DNA of 64,000 nucleotides from JBQTHP01 sp052389755 (GCA_052389755.1 JBQTHP010000099.1:6581-70580), one strand, 5' to 3'; shown: positions 26,047 to 35,567, numbered from the stretch's first letter. Notes: a model not told the origin generated them from the letters alone. Numbers and translations are program-made.

Positions 26047-27273
26047 GTGCGCATCCTCCATGTATTCGATCACTCGCTCCCGGAGCAGAGCGGTTACGCG
26101 TTCCGCAGCGCCGCCATCATCCGCGAGCAGCGGCACGTTGGCTGGGAAACCATCCAGTTGACCGGGCCGAAGCAGCAGATTGCCGCGCAACCACGTGAGT
26201 GTGTGGATGGCATCGACTACTACCGGACGCTCGACCACGGATCAGTCCTCGGGCGCGTCCCGGTCCTGAACCAGCTCGACGTGGTAAGACGCATTCGCGC
26301 GCGTCTGCGCGAGATCGTGGCGCTCGCGAAGCCCGACGTCGTTCATGCGCATTCACCGTGCCTCAACGGCCTTGCCGCGCTTGGACTCGGTACGCCGCTC
26401 GTCTACGAGCTCCGTTCGTCGTGGGAAGACGCCGCCGTCAGTTCCGGTACGACGACCGAAGGCAGCTTGCGCCACCGAGCGTCGCGCGCACTCGAGACTC
26501 ACGTGCTCAGGCGGGCCGACGCCGTTACGACCATCTGTGAGGGCCTGCGAGAGGAAATCCTGCGTCGCGGGATCGATTCACGACGTGTCACGGTGATCCC
26601 GAACGGGGTCGATCCGGACGCTCTGGCGGCGCGACGCGCGAGCGGGACAGACGTGCGCGCGAGATTCGGCCTTCAGGAAAAGTACGTGCTGGGGTTCATC
26701 GGCTCGTTCTTCGCGGGGGAGGGTCTCGTGCTGCTGGGCGAGGCGCTTCCGAAGTTCCTCCGATCACGCGCGGACGTGCGCGTCCTGCTGGCTGGCGCGG
26801 GGCCGGACGCGCCGCGCGTGCGGGCCGCCGTCGCGCGGCTGGGCCTCGAGCCGTACGTCGTATTCGCCGGATCGGTGCCGCACGATGAAGTGGGTGCGAC
26901 CTATGACGCTCTCGATATGGTCATCTATCCACGGACGCCGATGCGCCTCACCGAGATCGTGACTCCCCTCAAACCTCTGGAAGCCATGGCGCTCGGGAAG
27001 GTCATCGTTGCATCCGACGTCGGCGGCCATCGCGAGCTCATTCGCGACCGTCTCACCGGCGTATTGTTCCGTGCCGGCGATGCGAACGCACTTGCTGCGG
27101 CAGTGCTTGCCGTAGCCGGCGACTCGAGGCTGCGGAAGGCGCTTGCGGCCTCCGGGCCACGCTTCGTCCGCGAGCATCGAGCCTGGTCGAGCCTCGTCAG
27201 GAGATACGAGCCTGTCTACCGGCGCGTCATGCACCGTGACGAGCCGGCGGCCGCGGAGCCGGAGCGTCCGTGA
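26047..27273 (+). CDS. TIGR04063-type XrtA-system glycosyltransferase (GT4)
   Basis: The 408-residue protein starts (V)RILHVFDHSLPEQSGYAFRS, the signature N-terminus of the PEP-CTERM/XrtA glycosyltransferase family TIGR04063. The GTG at 26047 is chosen because homology begins there; the frame extends upstream without a better start. It has the later motifs VIPNGVDPDALA and MALGKVIVASDVGGHRELI. In the donor region YPRTPMRLTEIVTPLKPLEAM replaces the more usual SxxEG pattern, as in this family. It overlaps the deacetylase gene by four bases (GTGA). Confidence 0.9.
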   Translation: MRILHVFDHSLPEQSGYAFRSAAIIREQRHVGWETIQLTGPKQQIAAQPRECVDGIDYYRTLDHGSVLGRVPVLNQLDVVRRIRARLREIVALAKPDVVHAHSPCLNGLAALGLGTPLVYELRSSWEDAAVSSGTTTEGSLRHRASRALETHVLRRADAVTTICEGLREEILRRGIDSRRVTVIPNGVDPDALAARRASGTDVRARFGLQEKYVLGFIGSFFAGEGLVLLGEALPKFLRSRADVRVLLAGAGPDAPRVRAAVARLGLEPYVVFAGSVPHDEVGATYDALDMVIYPRTPMRLTEIVTPLKPLEAMALGKVIVASDVGGHRELIRDRLTGVLFRAGDANALAAAVLAVAGDSRLRKALAASGPRFVREHRAWSSLVRRYEPVYRRVMHRDEPAAAEPERP

Positions 27274-28256
27274 ATCCCTTGTCCGGTGTCGAGGCCGCAC
27301 TGGTACGCGCCTTTGGCTCGGTCGTCGCGCCCGGCGGAGCGCGTGGTTCTCTGCTCATTCTGATTTTTCACCGAGTCCTTCCCGTCCCGGATCCGCTGCT
27401 GCCCAATGAGCCCGACGCGCGCCTGTTCGCCGCACAGATCGATCTGTTGAGGGAGAATTTCAGGATCCTGCCCCTTTCCGAGGGCGTAGAGCGATTGTTC
27501 TCGGGCAGTCTCCCGCCACGCGCAGCGTGCATTACGCTCGACGACGGCTACGCCAACAATTTCGCGGTAGCCGCTCCCATTCTTGCGGCTCGCAGGATGC
27601 CCGCGACCGTTTTCGTGGCCACCGGCTTCATCGGAAAGACCCGGATGTGGAACGACACGGTCATCGAAGCGGTGCGAAATGCGGGCGTCGAGCTCGATCT
27701 GACGAGTATCGGCCTCGGACGCTACACGCTCCACGACGACGCCGCGCGGCGCGCTGCGATCGATGTGCTTCTGGACGCGCTCAAGTATCGGGATCCTGCC
27801 GAGCGCGCCGCTCGGGCGCTCGCCATCGCCGACCGCGCCGGCGGCGATTTGCCGCAAGACGTGATGATGAACGAGGAGCAGATCCGGGCGCTGGCGGGGC
27901 GCGGTATCGCCGTCGGCGCGCACACGGTCAGTCATCCGATACTCGCGCGTCTCGATGAGGAGACAGCACGCCGCGAAATCCTGGAGAGCAGATCGGTGCT
28001 GCAGTCCATCACCGGGGCGCCGGTGACCGCGTTCGCGTACCCGAACGGACGACCACTCCGTGACTACGATCGGTTGCACGTCGAGATCGTGAGGCGTGCG
28101 GGGTTCGCCGCGGCGGTCTCGACGGCGTGGGGGGCGGCCGGGCGCGGGGCCGACAGGTTTCAGCTTCCGCGCATGATGGCGTGGGACCGCTCGGCCCGCA
28201 GATTCGCAGCCCGGCTGCTGCGCACGTATCGCGAGCAGCGCACGGCGGCGGCTTGA
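27270..28256 (+). CDS. Polysaccharide deacetylase family protein
   Basis: The 328-residue NodB-fold enzyme has the metal-binding motif TLDDGYANN, the strand ATVFVATGF and the second histidine motif GAHTVSHP. It is predicted to remove N-acetyl groups from a polysaccharide or sugar lipid. No signal peptide is visible, so a cytoplasmic or membrane-face substrate is likely. It starts with GTG inside the stop of the previous gene and is the last gene of the operon beginning at 12689. The following gene is convergent. Confidence 0.88.
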   Translation: MNPLSGVEAALVRAFGSVVAPGGARGSLLILIFHRVLPVPDPLLPNEPDARLFAAQIDLLRENFRILPLSEGVERLFSGSLPPRAACITLDDGYANNFAVAAPILAARRMPATVFVATGFIGKTRMWNDTVIEAVRNAGVELDLTSIGLGRYTLHDDAARRAAIDVLLDALKYRDPAERAARALAIADRAGGDLPQDVMMNEEQIRALAGRGIAVGAHTVSHPILARLDEETARREILESRSVLQSITGAPVTAFAYPNGRPLRDYDRLHVEIVRRAGFAAAVSTAWGAAGRGADRFQLPRMMAWDRSARRFAARLLRTYREQRTAAA

Positions 28257-28278
28257 GAGGGCAGGCTGGCGGCCGCGA

Positions 28279-30120
28279 TCAGGGCGCCACGCGGTGCTCC
28301 TGAAACCATTGCTCGAGCATCGCGAAGGTCCACACCAGCACGCCGTAATAGCTCGCGTCTTCCTCGCCGTGGAGCTGCCGCAGTCGATCGATGAACTCCG
28401 CGCGGATCACGCGTCGGGCGCGCAGTCCCGCCAGGCTGGTCTCGATCATCTCGGCCAGGCGCGAAGAGCGCTGGAGCCACAGCCCGAACGGCAGGCCGAA
28501 ACCATGCTTGGTCTTCTGAATGATCTCCCGGGGCAGGAACGTCGCCATGGACCGCTTGTAGAACGTGCGCAGGTCCGTGCCGCGCATCTTGAGGCCGGCG
28601 GGGACACGGGTCGACAACTCGATCACGTCCCGATGCAGCATCGGATAGGAGACACGAACGCCTGCGAGCTCGCACATCGTTCCGACCTTGCGCAGATCGT
28701 TGTCCGCCAGCGTGAAGCGCCAGTCGTAGTGGAGCATGTGATCGATGAGGGCGACGGCCGGCGACGACGAATACACGCGACGCATGTGCTGCAAAGGCGC
28801 GCTCGTGTCGATCACGTCGAGCAGATCGGGATGAAGGACCATCTCGGAACCGAGCCGGTGCAGGAAGTTCCAGCTCTCGAGCCGGTCGGGCAGCGGCGTA
28901 TTCGCCTGCGCGACGTAGCCGCGCGCCTTGCGTACGAGCCTGTTCGTCAACCGCACCGGCATCCGGTCCAGCATGGGTTCGAGCAACCGCGTACGGAACA
29001 GGCCGGGAACGAGCTTGTAGCGTTCGAACACCATCTGCTCCGCGTACCGCTTGTTCCCCGCGAACAACTCATCACCGCCGTCGCCCGCCAGCAGGTGTGT
29101 CATGCCGCTCTCGCGAGCCAGCCTCGCGCAGCAGTAGGTAGGCAGAGCGGAGGCGTTCCCGAATGGCTCGTCATAGGCGCGCGCGATACGGGGAAGCAGG
29201 TCGACGATGTCGTCGGGGCCCACGGTGTAGTATCGGGCGTCGAACCCGAAGTGCGCGGCGGCAATTCGCGCGTAACGCAGCTCGTCGTAGTCTTCCAGGC
29301 CGAACCCTATGGAAAACGTCCGTGCCGGGCGCGCGGTGACCTTGCTCAGGTAGCCCGCGACGGTCGAGCTGTCGAGCCCGCCGCTCAGAAACGCTCCGGT
29401 GGCATCGTCGGGCTGCGCCGCGCGCACGCCGGCCTCGAGAGCCGCGTGCAAGGAGCGTTCCGGTGCGTCAGAGCCTTTCCGGCGCGGCTCTGCGAAACGC
29501 GGTTGCCAGTACGTCTCCTGCCACAGGCGATCATCCTCGACGAACACTGCTGTGGCAGGCGGGATCTTCTGGGTCGCCTCGAAGACCGTCTGCGGCGAAG
29601 GGATCATGTGAAAGAAGACATAACTGAGAAGCGACTGATGTGCGATCCGCGGCGCCCTGCCGAAAGCGCGCGCGGCGGCTTCCGCGGACGACGAAAACGT
29701 CAGACCCTCATCCGTCCTGCGGAATGCGAGCCGCTCGATGCCCATTCTGTCGACGGCCAGTATGGCGGCACGCGCTGCACCGTCCATCACCACTACCGCA
29801 AAGCTGCCTTGCAGCAGCTCGAGAAAGCGCTTCCCGTGCAACCGGTAAGCTTCGATTACCGCGTGCGCGTGGCTTCGCGCTCGCGTGATGCGCCCGTCGC
29901 TGGTGTCCCATGCCGGCGTTCCCCGTATGACCGCGGCGACGTCGCCGACTCTTGCAACGGAGGGACCGACAAATACCCACGCATCGCCGGCAAGGACCGG
30001 AGGAACCCCCGGGGCGTCGGAAGACAGAGGCTGTCCAGCCGCTTCCGTAAGGTGTCGCTTCGCCGAGGAAGTAAGCCCGGTTGCCGACGGCGCGCCGATC
30101 CAGCCGGACAGACTCAACAT
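28279..30120 (-). CDS. Asparagine synthase-like protein without glutaminase cysteine (copy 3)
   Basis: The 613-residue protein has the synthetase half well preserved (FLSGGLDSSTVAGYL, LLAGDGGDELFAGNKRY, TKHGFGLPFGLWL). Its N-terminal domain lacks the class II glutaminase nucleophile: the protein starts MLSLSGWIGAP with no Cys at position 2. It therefore probably uses free ammonia or another amine, or makes an amide or lactam by adenylation alone. The ATG at 30120 is preferred over 30150 because GAGGG lies upstream and the N-terminal strand begins there. It is divergent from the GT2 gene at 30250 and convergent with the deacetylase. Confidence 0.88.
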   Translation of the reverse strand: MLSLSGWIGAPSATGLTSSAKRHLTEAAGQPLSSDAPGVPPVLAGDAWVFVGPSVARVGDVAAVIRGTPAWDTSDGRITRARSHAHAVIEAYRLHGKRFLELLQGSFAVVVMDGAARAAILAVDRMGIERLAFRRTDEGLTFSSSAEAAARAFGRAPRIAHQSLLSYVFFHMIPSPQTVFEATQKIPPATAVFVEDDRLWQETYWQPRFAEPRRKGSDAPERSLHAALEAGVRAAQPDDATGAFLSGGLDSSTVAGYLSKVTARPARTFSIGFGLEDYDELRYARIAAAHFGFDARYYTVGPDDIVDLLPRIARAYDEPFGNASALPTYCCARLARESGMTHLLAGDGGDELFAGNKRYAEQMVFERYKLVPGLFRTRLLEPMLDRMPVRLTNRLVRKARGYVAQANTPLPDRLESWNFLHRLGSEMVLHPDLLDVIDTSAPLQHMRRVYSSSPAVALIDHMLHYDWRFTLADNDLRKVGTMCELAGVRVSYPMLHRDVIELSTRVPAGLKMRGTDLRTFYKRSMATFLPREIIQKTKHGFGLPFGLWLQRSSRLAEMIETSLAGLRARRVIRAEFIDRLRQLHGEEDASYYGVLVWTFAMLEQWFQEHRVAP

Positions 30121-30249
30121 TGCATGCAAACCCTCGCGCAAGAGCGGCATCCTACAACGCGGGAAGCGACAAAAACCTCGACCGAGGTCCGGTCATCCTG
30201 GCCGCCCATCGGCTATTCTTACCGAGCTGTCGCAGAAGAACGGAGAACG

Positions 30250-31392
30250 ATGGCAATACTCTTCTGGGTGGCGTTGGCGGCGATCGGGTACGTCTACGTC
30301 GGTTATCCGCTGCTTCTGATGCTCGTTCGCGCGGCGGGCGGCCGCCGCGTGGTGCGGACCGGAGAACACCGTCCGCCTGTTACGCTCGTCATTTCTGCCT
30401 ACAACGAAGCCGGCGTCATCGCCCGGAAGCTTTCGAACAGCCTCGCGCTCGAATATCCGCGCGGTCAGCTCGAGATCATGGTGGTTTCCGACGCCTCCAC
30501 GGACGGCACCGACGACTTCGTGGTTCAGGCGGCCTCGCGGCACGTACGGCTGTTGCGCATGCCGGAACGAGGCGGCAAGACCGTCGGTATCAACGCAGCG
30601 CTTCGCGAGGCCCGTGGTGAAATCATCGTCTTTTCAGATGCGAACGCCATGTATCGGCCGGACGCCATCGCGCAGCTCGTACGGAATTTCGCAGACTGCG
30701 CGGTCGGAGCCGTCGTCGGCGAATCGAGCTATGTCGACGCCGACGCAGGCGCGGACAAGGAGGAGACGCTTTACTGGCGATACGAGGTGGCAATCAAGAG
30801 TCTGGAATCCGCGATCGGGTCGGTCGTAGGCGGAGACGGGGCCATCTACGCTATCCGGAAGCAGCTGTATCGCGACATGGCGCCGGACGCGCTTTCCGAC
30901 TTCGTCAACCCCCTGCAGATAGTGCAATCAGGATATCGCTGCGTGTACGAGCCGCTCGCCCGCTCGGTGGAGAGCGCGACTGGCGACTTCACGAAAGAGT
31001 ATCGACGCAAGGTGCGCATCGTGAACCGGGGCTGGCGGGCATTGATTTCGATGAAGGCGCTCCTCAATCCCTTCAGGTTCGGATTCTTCTCCGTTCAGAT
31101 CGCCTCTCACAAGTTGCTCAGGTGGCTCACGCCGATCTTTCTCGTCGCATTCTTCTGCGCGAATCTGCTCCTCGTGGGCAGGGGCGCGATCTACGACGTG
31201 GCCTTCACCTTGCAGCTCGGGCTGTACGCTCTCGCGTACGCAGGATACGTTCTGCGCAGACGGGCAAGACTGCCACGCCTCGTCGCCTTTCCCTTCTATT
31301 TCGTGATGGTCAATGCCGCCAGCGCGCGGGGCATCATCGGGGCGTTTCTGGGAGAAACTTATACGACGTGGGCGACGGTTCGCGTCAGATGA
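30250..31392 (+). CDS. Membrane glycosyltransferase family 2
   Basis: The 380-residue GT-A enzyme has an N-terminal transmembrane helix (residues 2-25). The catalytic domain has TLVISAYNEAGVIARKL, VVSDASTDGTDD, the donor motif FSDANAMY and a Q/RxxRW-like segment KVRIVNRGWRAL. Three C-terminal membrane helices follow. This layout is that of processive or HasA-like synthases. GGAGAACG before the ATG is the ribosome site. The reading frame stays open for 1.9 kb upstream, but that is antisense to the asparagine synthase-like gene and is not coding. Confidence 0.9.
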   Translation: MAILFWVALAAIGYVYVGYPLLLMLVRAAGGRRVVRTGEHRPPVTLVISAYNEAGVIARKLSNSLALEYPRGQLEIMVVSDASTDGTDDFVVQAASRHVRLLRMPERGGKTVGINAALREARGEIIVFSDANAMYRPDAIAQLVRNFADCAVGAVVGESSYVDADAGADKEETLYWRYEVAIKSLESAIGSVVGGDGAIYAIRKQLYRDMAPDALSDFVNPLQIVQSGYRCVYEPLARSVESATGDFTKEYRRKVRIVNRGWRALISMKALLNPFRFGFFSVQIASHKLLRWLTPIFLVAFFCANLLLVGRGAIYDVAFTLQLGLYALAYAGYVLRRRARLPRLVAFPFYFVMVNAASARGIIGAFLGETYTTWATVRVR

Positions 31393-31417
31393 ACCTTGGG
31401 CAGGGGCCGACACATCC

Positions 31418-31669
31418 ATGAACGATATTGACAGAGTTCGGAACGTCTTGCGTGACGCGTTACAGCTGGGTCCACGTGCCGACACGCTGGTCGAGCAGAG
31501 CCCGCTGCTCGGAGCCATTCCGGAACTGGACTCCATGGCGGTCGTAAACGTGATCACCATGATAGAAGACGAGTTCGGCATCGTCGTCGAAGATGAAGAC
31601 GTCTCGGCGGACATGTTCGAAACCATCGGTTCACTGACAGCTTACGTTGCCAGGAAGGCAAATCGCTGA
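31418..31669 (+). CDS. Acyl carrier protein (XrtA-associated)
   Basis: The 83-residue acidic four-helix protein has the phosphopantetheine attachment serine Ser39 in ELDSMAVVN, then IEDEFGIVVEDEDVSADMFETIGSL. It would carry an acyl or aminoacyl thioester. The best partners in the window are the acyl-CoA ligase at 45340 and the two hydrolases directly downstream; these four gene types recur together in exosortase A loci. It begins 25 bases after GT2 and lies 9 bases before hydrolase 2. Confidence 0.9.
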   Translation: MNDIDRVRNVLRDALQLGPRADTLVEQSPLLGAIPELDSMAVVNVITMIEDEFGIVVEDEDVSADMFETIGSLTAYVARKANR

Positions 31670-31678
31670 GGCGCGCCG

Positions 31679-32491
31679 ATGATCGCGTCTCGTTTCCTCG
31701 AGGGTCGACGTGGGCGGATCTTCGCGGTGATGCACCGGCCGGCAACAGGATCGGGTCGCGGGGTACTCGTCGTGCCCCCGTTCGCCGAGGAGATGAACAA
31801 GTCGCGACCGATGATTCGCGATGTGGCGCGCGAGCTCCTGAAGCACGGCGTCGCCACCGTCGTCCCGGACTTGTTCGGAACCGGCGACAGCGAGGGAGAG
31901 TTTTGCGACGCGGATTGGCAGGTCTGGAAGGCCGACCTGCAGACGGCGGCTGTCTGGGCGAGACGAGAAGGTTGGCCGATCTCGGCTTTGCTCTGCGTGC
32001 GTCTCGGATGCGCCCTCGGCGCGGCGGCGGCGCGCGATTCGCTTCCCGGGATAGAGTGCACCGTATTCTGGCAGGCCGTTACGAGCGGGCCGTCTTTCCT
32101 CGCCCAGTTTCTGCGCCTGCGCGTTGCTGCCTCCATCGGCGATGACCAGAGGAAAACCGTCAACGAACTCAGGGAGCAACTGTCCGCTGGTCAGGCACTC
32201 GAGGTGGCGGGATACGAACTGACTCCACGTCTCGCAGTGCAGCTCGAGCAGGTGCGGCTTGCCGACGTCCTCGGCCCGCAGTTGGGACAACTGCACTGGA
32301 TGGACGTGGTGAGGCGCTCGGAGTCCGAGCTGTCGACTTCGGCACGGGAGGCGATCTCATCGGCGAAGTCCGCTTCCGTTCCGGTCACTGCCTGCCCGGT
32401 AGTGGGAGAGCCATTCTGGTCGTCGACCGAAATCGTCCGCGTTCCGGCGCTCGCAGATCGGACAGTTCGAGCGTTGGTGTCGAGTTCGTGA
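31679..32491 (+). CDS. Hydrolase 2, exosortase A system-associated
   Basis: The 270-residue alpha/beta-hydrolase-fold protein has the oxyanion strand VLVVPPFAEEMNKSRPM and the segment VVPDLFGTGDSEG. The nucleophile elbow is degenerate: LLCVRLGCALG replaces GxSxG. These features match family TIGR03101. It may be a catalytically altered thioesterase acting on an acyl group held by the adjacent carrier protein. Its stop overlaps the next GTG start by four bases. Confidence 0.88.
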   Translation: MIASRFLEGRRGRIFAVMHRPATGSGRGVLVVPPFAEEMNKSRPMIRDVARELLKHGVATVVPDLFGTGDSEGEFCDADWQVWKADLQTAAVWARREGWPISALLCVRLGCALGAAAARDSLPGIECTVFWQAVTSGPSFLAQFLRLRVAASIGDDQRKTVNELREQLSAGQALEVAGYELTPRLAVQLEQVRLADVLGPQLGQLHWMDVVRRSESELSTSAREAISSAKSASVPVTACPVVGEPFWSSTEIVRVPALADRTVRALVSSS

Positions 32492-33372
32492 AGGATTGGA
32501 CGGAACAACCCGTCGTCTTCGCATGCGGCGAAAGCGCGCTCCTGGGTATTGTCCACCATGCGCGGGGTCAATCTGCCGGATTAGGCGTGCTCGTGGTCGT
32601 CGGGGGTCCCCAGTATCGCGTCGGAAGTCATCGACAGTTCACGTTGATGGCGCGGGCGCTGGCGGCCGGCGGTTTCCCGGTGATGCGGTTCGACTACCGC
32701 GGAATGGGAGACAGCGAGGGTGAGACCAGGAGCTTCGAAGCGGTAGGCGCTGACATTCGCGCCGCGATCGACGCATTCGTGCATGCCGTTCCATCCCTTC
32801 GAACGTTGGTCTTATGGGGGTTGTGTGATGCGGCGTCTGCGATCCTCATCGACGGTTGCGATGATCCGCGCGTAGGCGGACTGATCCTCGTCAATCCATG
32901 GGTGCGAACGGGAGCCGGCGAAGCTCGAAGTTACGTGAGGAACTATTACCCAACGAGATTGCTGCACCCGACCCTGTGGAGGAAGCTGTTTTCCGGCCGG
33001 CTCAATCCATCGAAGGCGCTCGCCGAGTTTTTCCGAACGTATCGCCTGGCGCGGACGTACCGGGCAGAAGACAGCGTGGGCGGATCTCATTTCATCGAAC
33101 GAATGCGGCTCGGTCTCGAAGCATTCCGCGGTCCGGTACTCGTACTGCTCAGCGAACGGGATCTGACCGCTCGGGAATTCGCCGATCTTGCGGGTAACGC
33201 GAGCTCGTGGAGCCGCATCATGACGAGAAGCAACGTACGCGTCGTCGATGTCCTGGGCGCCGATCACACGTTCTCGGAGCGCAAGGCGCTGGCGGAGGCG
33301 ATCGAGCATTGCAGAGCGCAGCTGGAAGGTCTTCTCGGGTCGAATCGTGCCGAGATCGGCAATGCGAAGTAG
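32488..33372 (+). CDS. Hydrolase 1, exosortase A system-associated
   Basis: The 294-residue alpha/beta hydrolase of family TIGR03100 has FDYRGMGDSEGETRSF, the elbow LWGLCDAASA with a cysteine where serine is usual, and the catalytic histidine region GADHTFSERK. Cys at the nucleophile position points to a thioesterase or acyltransferase rather than a plain esterase. The GTG start lies in the GTGA overlap with hydrolase 2. It overlaps the following glycosyltransferase by 11 bases, so the five genes from 30250 to 34624 form one operon. Confidence 0.9.
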   Translation: MKDWTEQPVVFACGESALLGIVHHARGQSAGLGVLVVVGGPQYRVGSHRQFTLMARALAAGGFPVMRFDYRGMGDSEGETRSFEAVGADIRAAIDAFVHAVPSLRTLVLWGLCDAASAILIDGCDDPRVGGLILVNPWVRTGAGEARSYVRNYYPTRLLHPTLWRKLFSGRLNPSKALAEFFRTYRLARTYRAEDSVGGSHFIERMRLGLEAFRGPVLVLLSERDLTAREFADLAGNASSWSRIMTRSNVRVVDVLGADHTFSERKALAEAIEHCRAQLEGLLGSNRAEIGNAK

Positions 33373-34624
33373 TCGCACCGTTCTGCTGGTGGCGTTTCAC
33401 TTTCCACCGATGCAAGGCAGCAGCGGCGTTCAGCGCACGCTGCGTTTTTCACAGCACCTTCCCAAGTTCGGATGGCGGCCCGTGATCCTGAGCATCGACT
33501 CGCGGGCGTACGGAGCGAGTTCGGAAGCGAGCGGTAACGAGGTGCCGCCACGCGTCGACGTGCATCGCGCTTTCGGCGTCGACGCGGCCAGGACGCTGAG
33601 CATGTTCGGCCGCTATCCGCGGGCGCTTGCATTACCTGATCGCTGGGCGAGCTGGCGGCTATGGGCCGTACCCAAGGCGCTGAGGATCATTCGCGAGGAG
33701 GGCGTCGACGTCATCTGGTCGACGTTTCCGATCGCAACCGCCCACCTCATAGGCCTCCACATCGCTCGCCGCTCCGGCCTGCCCTGGGTCGCCGAATTTC
33801 GTGATCCCATGTGGCAAGGGGACTATCCTCCCGATGCGAAGTTGAATCGTGCGTGGCGGGAGCTCGAGACACAGGTCTTCGGCAGAGCCAGTCGAGTGGT
33901 CGTGACCACGCCCGGAGCCGTTGCGATGTACGCCGACCGGTTTCCGGCGCTCGATCGCTCGGGACTGGTGCTGATCGAGAACGGTTATGACGAGGAGGCA
34001 TTTGGGCGCGCGCGGGCGGACGAGCGGCAGAACTGTGATGCCGCCCTTCCTCGCGGACAGCCGGTGAGATTGCTTCACAGCGGCATCATCTATCCCAGTG
34101 AGCGGGATCCCACGCAGCTGTTCGGGGCGGTAGCGTCGCTCAAAAGGAAAGGCGCGATTTCAGCGGGCGGGTTGCAGATCGTGCTTCGCGCCAGCGGTCA
34201 CGAGCCGGAGTATCGAAAACGTCTGGATGCGCTGGGAATCGCGGACATCGTCAGCCTGCAGCCCCCGCTAGCCTATACGGCCGCGTTGCGCGAAATGCTG
34301 GACGCGGACGGTCTGCTGATTCTGCAGGCGTCGAACTGCAATGCGCAGGTACCTGCGAAACTCTACGAGTATCTTCGGGCCGAGAAACCGATTCTCGCGT
34401 TGACGGATCCCTCGGGGGACACCGCCAGGACGTTGAGTGCCGTGGGCGCCGGTCAGATCGCCAGGCTCGACTCGCAGGATGAAATCGAAGCCGGGCTGCT
34501 CGAGTTCCTGCGTCAGATCGCGGGCGGGCGCTGGCGGCGTCCATCGTTGGACAGCATCAGAAGGTATTCTCGCGAGGTCCAGACAGGCGAACTGGCAGCG
34601 GTGCTGGATCAGGTTGCAGCCTGA
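33362..34624 (+). CDS. Glycosyltransferase (GT4-like)
   Basis: The 420-residue GT-B protein has the N-terminal block VLLVAFHFPPMQGSSGVQRTLRF, the acceptor-side motif WVAEFRDPMW, and the C-terminal LHSGIIYPSERDP and PAKLYEYLRAEKPILALT. This form occurs in many exopolysaccharide clusters. The ATG at 33362 overlaps hydrolase 1 by 11 bases and gives the canonical N-terminus. It probably adds a late sugar of the repeat unit. Donor specificity cannot be read. Confidence 0.88.
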   Translation: MRSSRTVLLVAFHFPPMQGSSGVQRTLRFSQHLPKFGWRPVILSIDSRAYGASSEASGNEVPPRVDVHRAFGVDAARTLSMFGRYPRALALPDRWASWRLWAVPKALRIIREEGVDVIWSTFPIATAHLIGLHIARRSGLPWVAEFRDPMWQGDYPPDAKLNRAWRELETQVFGRASRVVVTTPGAVAMYADRFPALDRSGLVLIENGYDEEAFGRARADERQNCDAALPRGQPVRLLHSGIIYPSERDPTQLFGAVASLKRKGAISAGGLQIVLRASGHEPEYRKRLDALGIADIVSLQPPLAYTAALREMLDADGLLILQASNCNAQVPAKLYEYLRAEKPILALTDPSGDTARTLSAVGAGQIARLDSQDEIEAGLLEFLRQIAGGRWRRPSLDSIRRYSREVQTGELAAVLDQVAA

Positions 34625-34640
34625 AGGCCAACGATAGCGA

Positions 34641-35411
34641 TCAGGAAAGCAGTACGTCGGGGCGCAACTGCAAGTGGACCCGCTGTGATTTCGCGATCGA
34701 CAGATGTACGTAGGGCGCGATCGTCGCGAACATCAGTTCGACTCCCCAGAGCTTCAGAAAGATCGCCCGAGCTGCGACCTTTGCCCCGAGACGCCTGTGA
34801 GCACGTCGCGTGGCGAGATTGAAGCGTGTCACCCTGCTGAACGTGAAGCGGGCGCCGCGCTTGCGAAGAAATTCGTTGGCCGCGTTCCAGATCCCGGCGA
34901 AGCCGAAGCCCATACGATGCTCGGGCAGGACGAACAGATCAAAGTCGAACACGGCTTCGTTCTCCGGGCGGAGCAGGAATGTGCATCGGACTTCGTCCTC
35001 TGCGTACTCACGAAAGCAGAACCAGATGTACCCGATGAGCTGACCCTTGAAGAATGCACCGAGACATATCGCATTCTGATCAAAGCGCGATTGCCTGATA
35101 TCAGGTTGTGCGGGCATCAGTTCGAGCTCGGGATCCCCTCGCGTGATCTGGCGCGATTCGAAGTTCCGGGCCATGCGCGCCGGAAGCAACGGCTTGTCCA
35201 CGATCGGTTGAACCATCAGCTCATAGACGTACAAACGCATTCCCGGCGACAAGCGCATCAGTACACGATCGATGCCGTACAGGAGAGCGGCAGCGACGCC
35301 GAGTTCTCTGACGGTACCGAAGAATCGCCGGGTCACTTTTGCCTTGGCTCGGATCCGCTGGAGAGCGCCGGCCTTTCGTGACTTCTTCCCAGATCGCCGA
35401 TCTCCAGTCAA
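34641..35411 (-). CDS. GNAT-family acetyltransferase-like protein
   Basis: The 256-residue protein has a GNAT core: FFKGQLIGYIWFCF (beta 4), DFDLFVLPEHRMGFGFAGIWNAANEFL (acetyl-CoA site region) and FNLATRRAHRRLGAKVA. The N-terminal 50 residues are strongly basic. The frame opens with TTG at 35411 and no nearby ATG or clear ribosome site is seen, so the true start is uncertain. It is convergent with the glycosyltransferase at 33362. The substrate is unknown; amino-sugar N-acylation would fit the context. Confidence 0.75.
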   Translation of the reverse strand: MTGDRRSGKKSRKAGALQRIRAKAKVTRRFFGTVRELGVAAALLYGIDRVLMRLSPGMRLYVYELMVQPIVDKPLLPARMARNFESRQITRGDPELELMPAQPDIRQSRFDQNAICLGAFFKGQLIGYIWFCFREYAEDEVRCTFLLRPENEAVFDFDLFVLPEHRMGFGFAGIWNAANEFLRKRGARFTFSRVTRFNLATRRAHRRLGAKVAARAIFLKLWGVELMFATIAPYVHLSIAKSQRVHLQLRPDVLLS

Positions 35412-35567
35412 GGTCGAGGCGAGAGCTCGCTTACTCGATCAGCATCGGGTGCGGGTACGTACCCGCCCGTGCAAACGCATCGGAAACTGGACGCACGGAC
35501 ATTTTTCGCGCTACCTTGAAGCGGCAGTTACGTGAGCTCATGCTCGAGCTCGTCGGTGGCTGAAAAC

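Noticed and set aside
30199..30214. Possible sigma-54 promoter before the GT2 gene
   Set aside because: GG and GC spacing is right, but the flanking bases match consensus poorly, so it is not listed.
28294..30249. Open frame running 1.9 kb upstream of the GT2 gene, giving a possible 1032-residue protein
   Set aside because: It is antisense to the asparagine synthase-like gene, has no recognisable domain, and the GT2 ribosome site and canonical Met lie at 30250.
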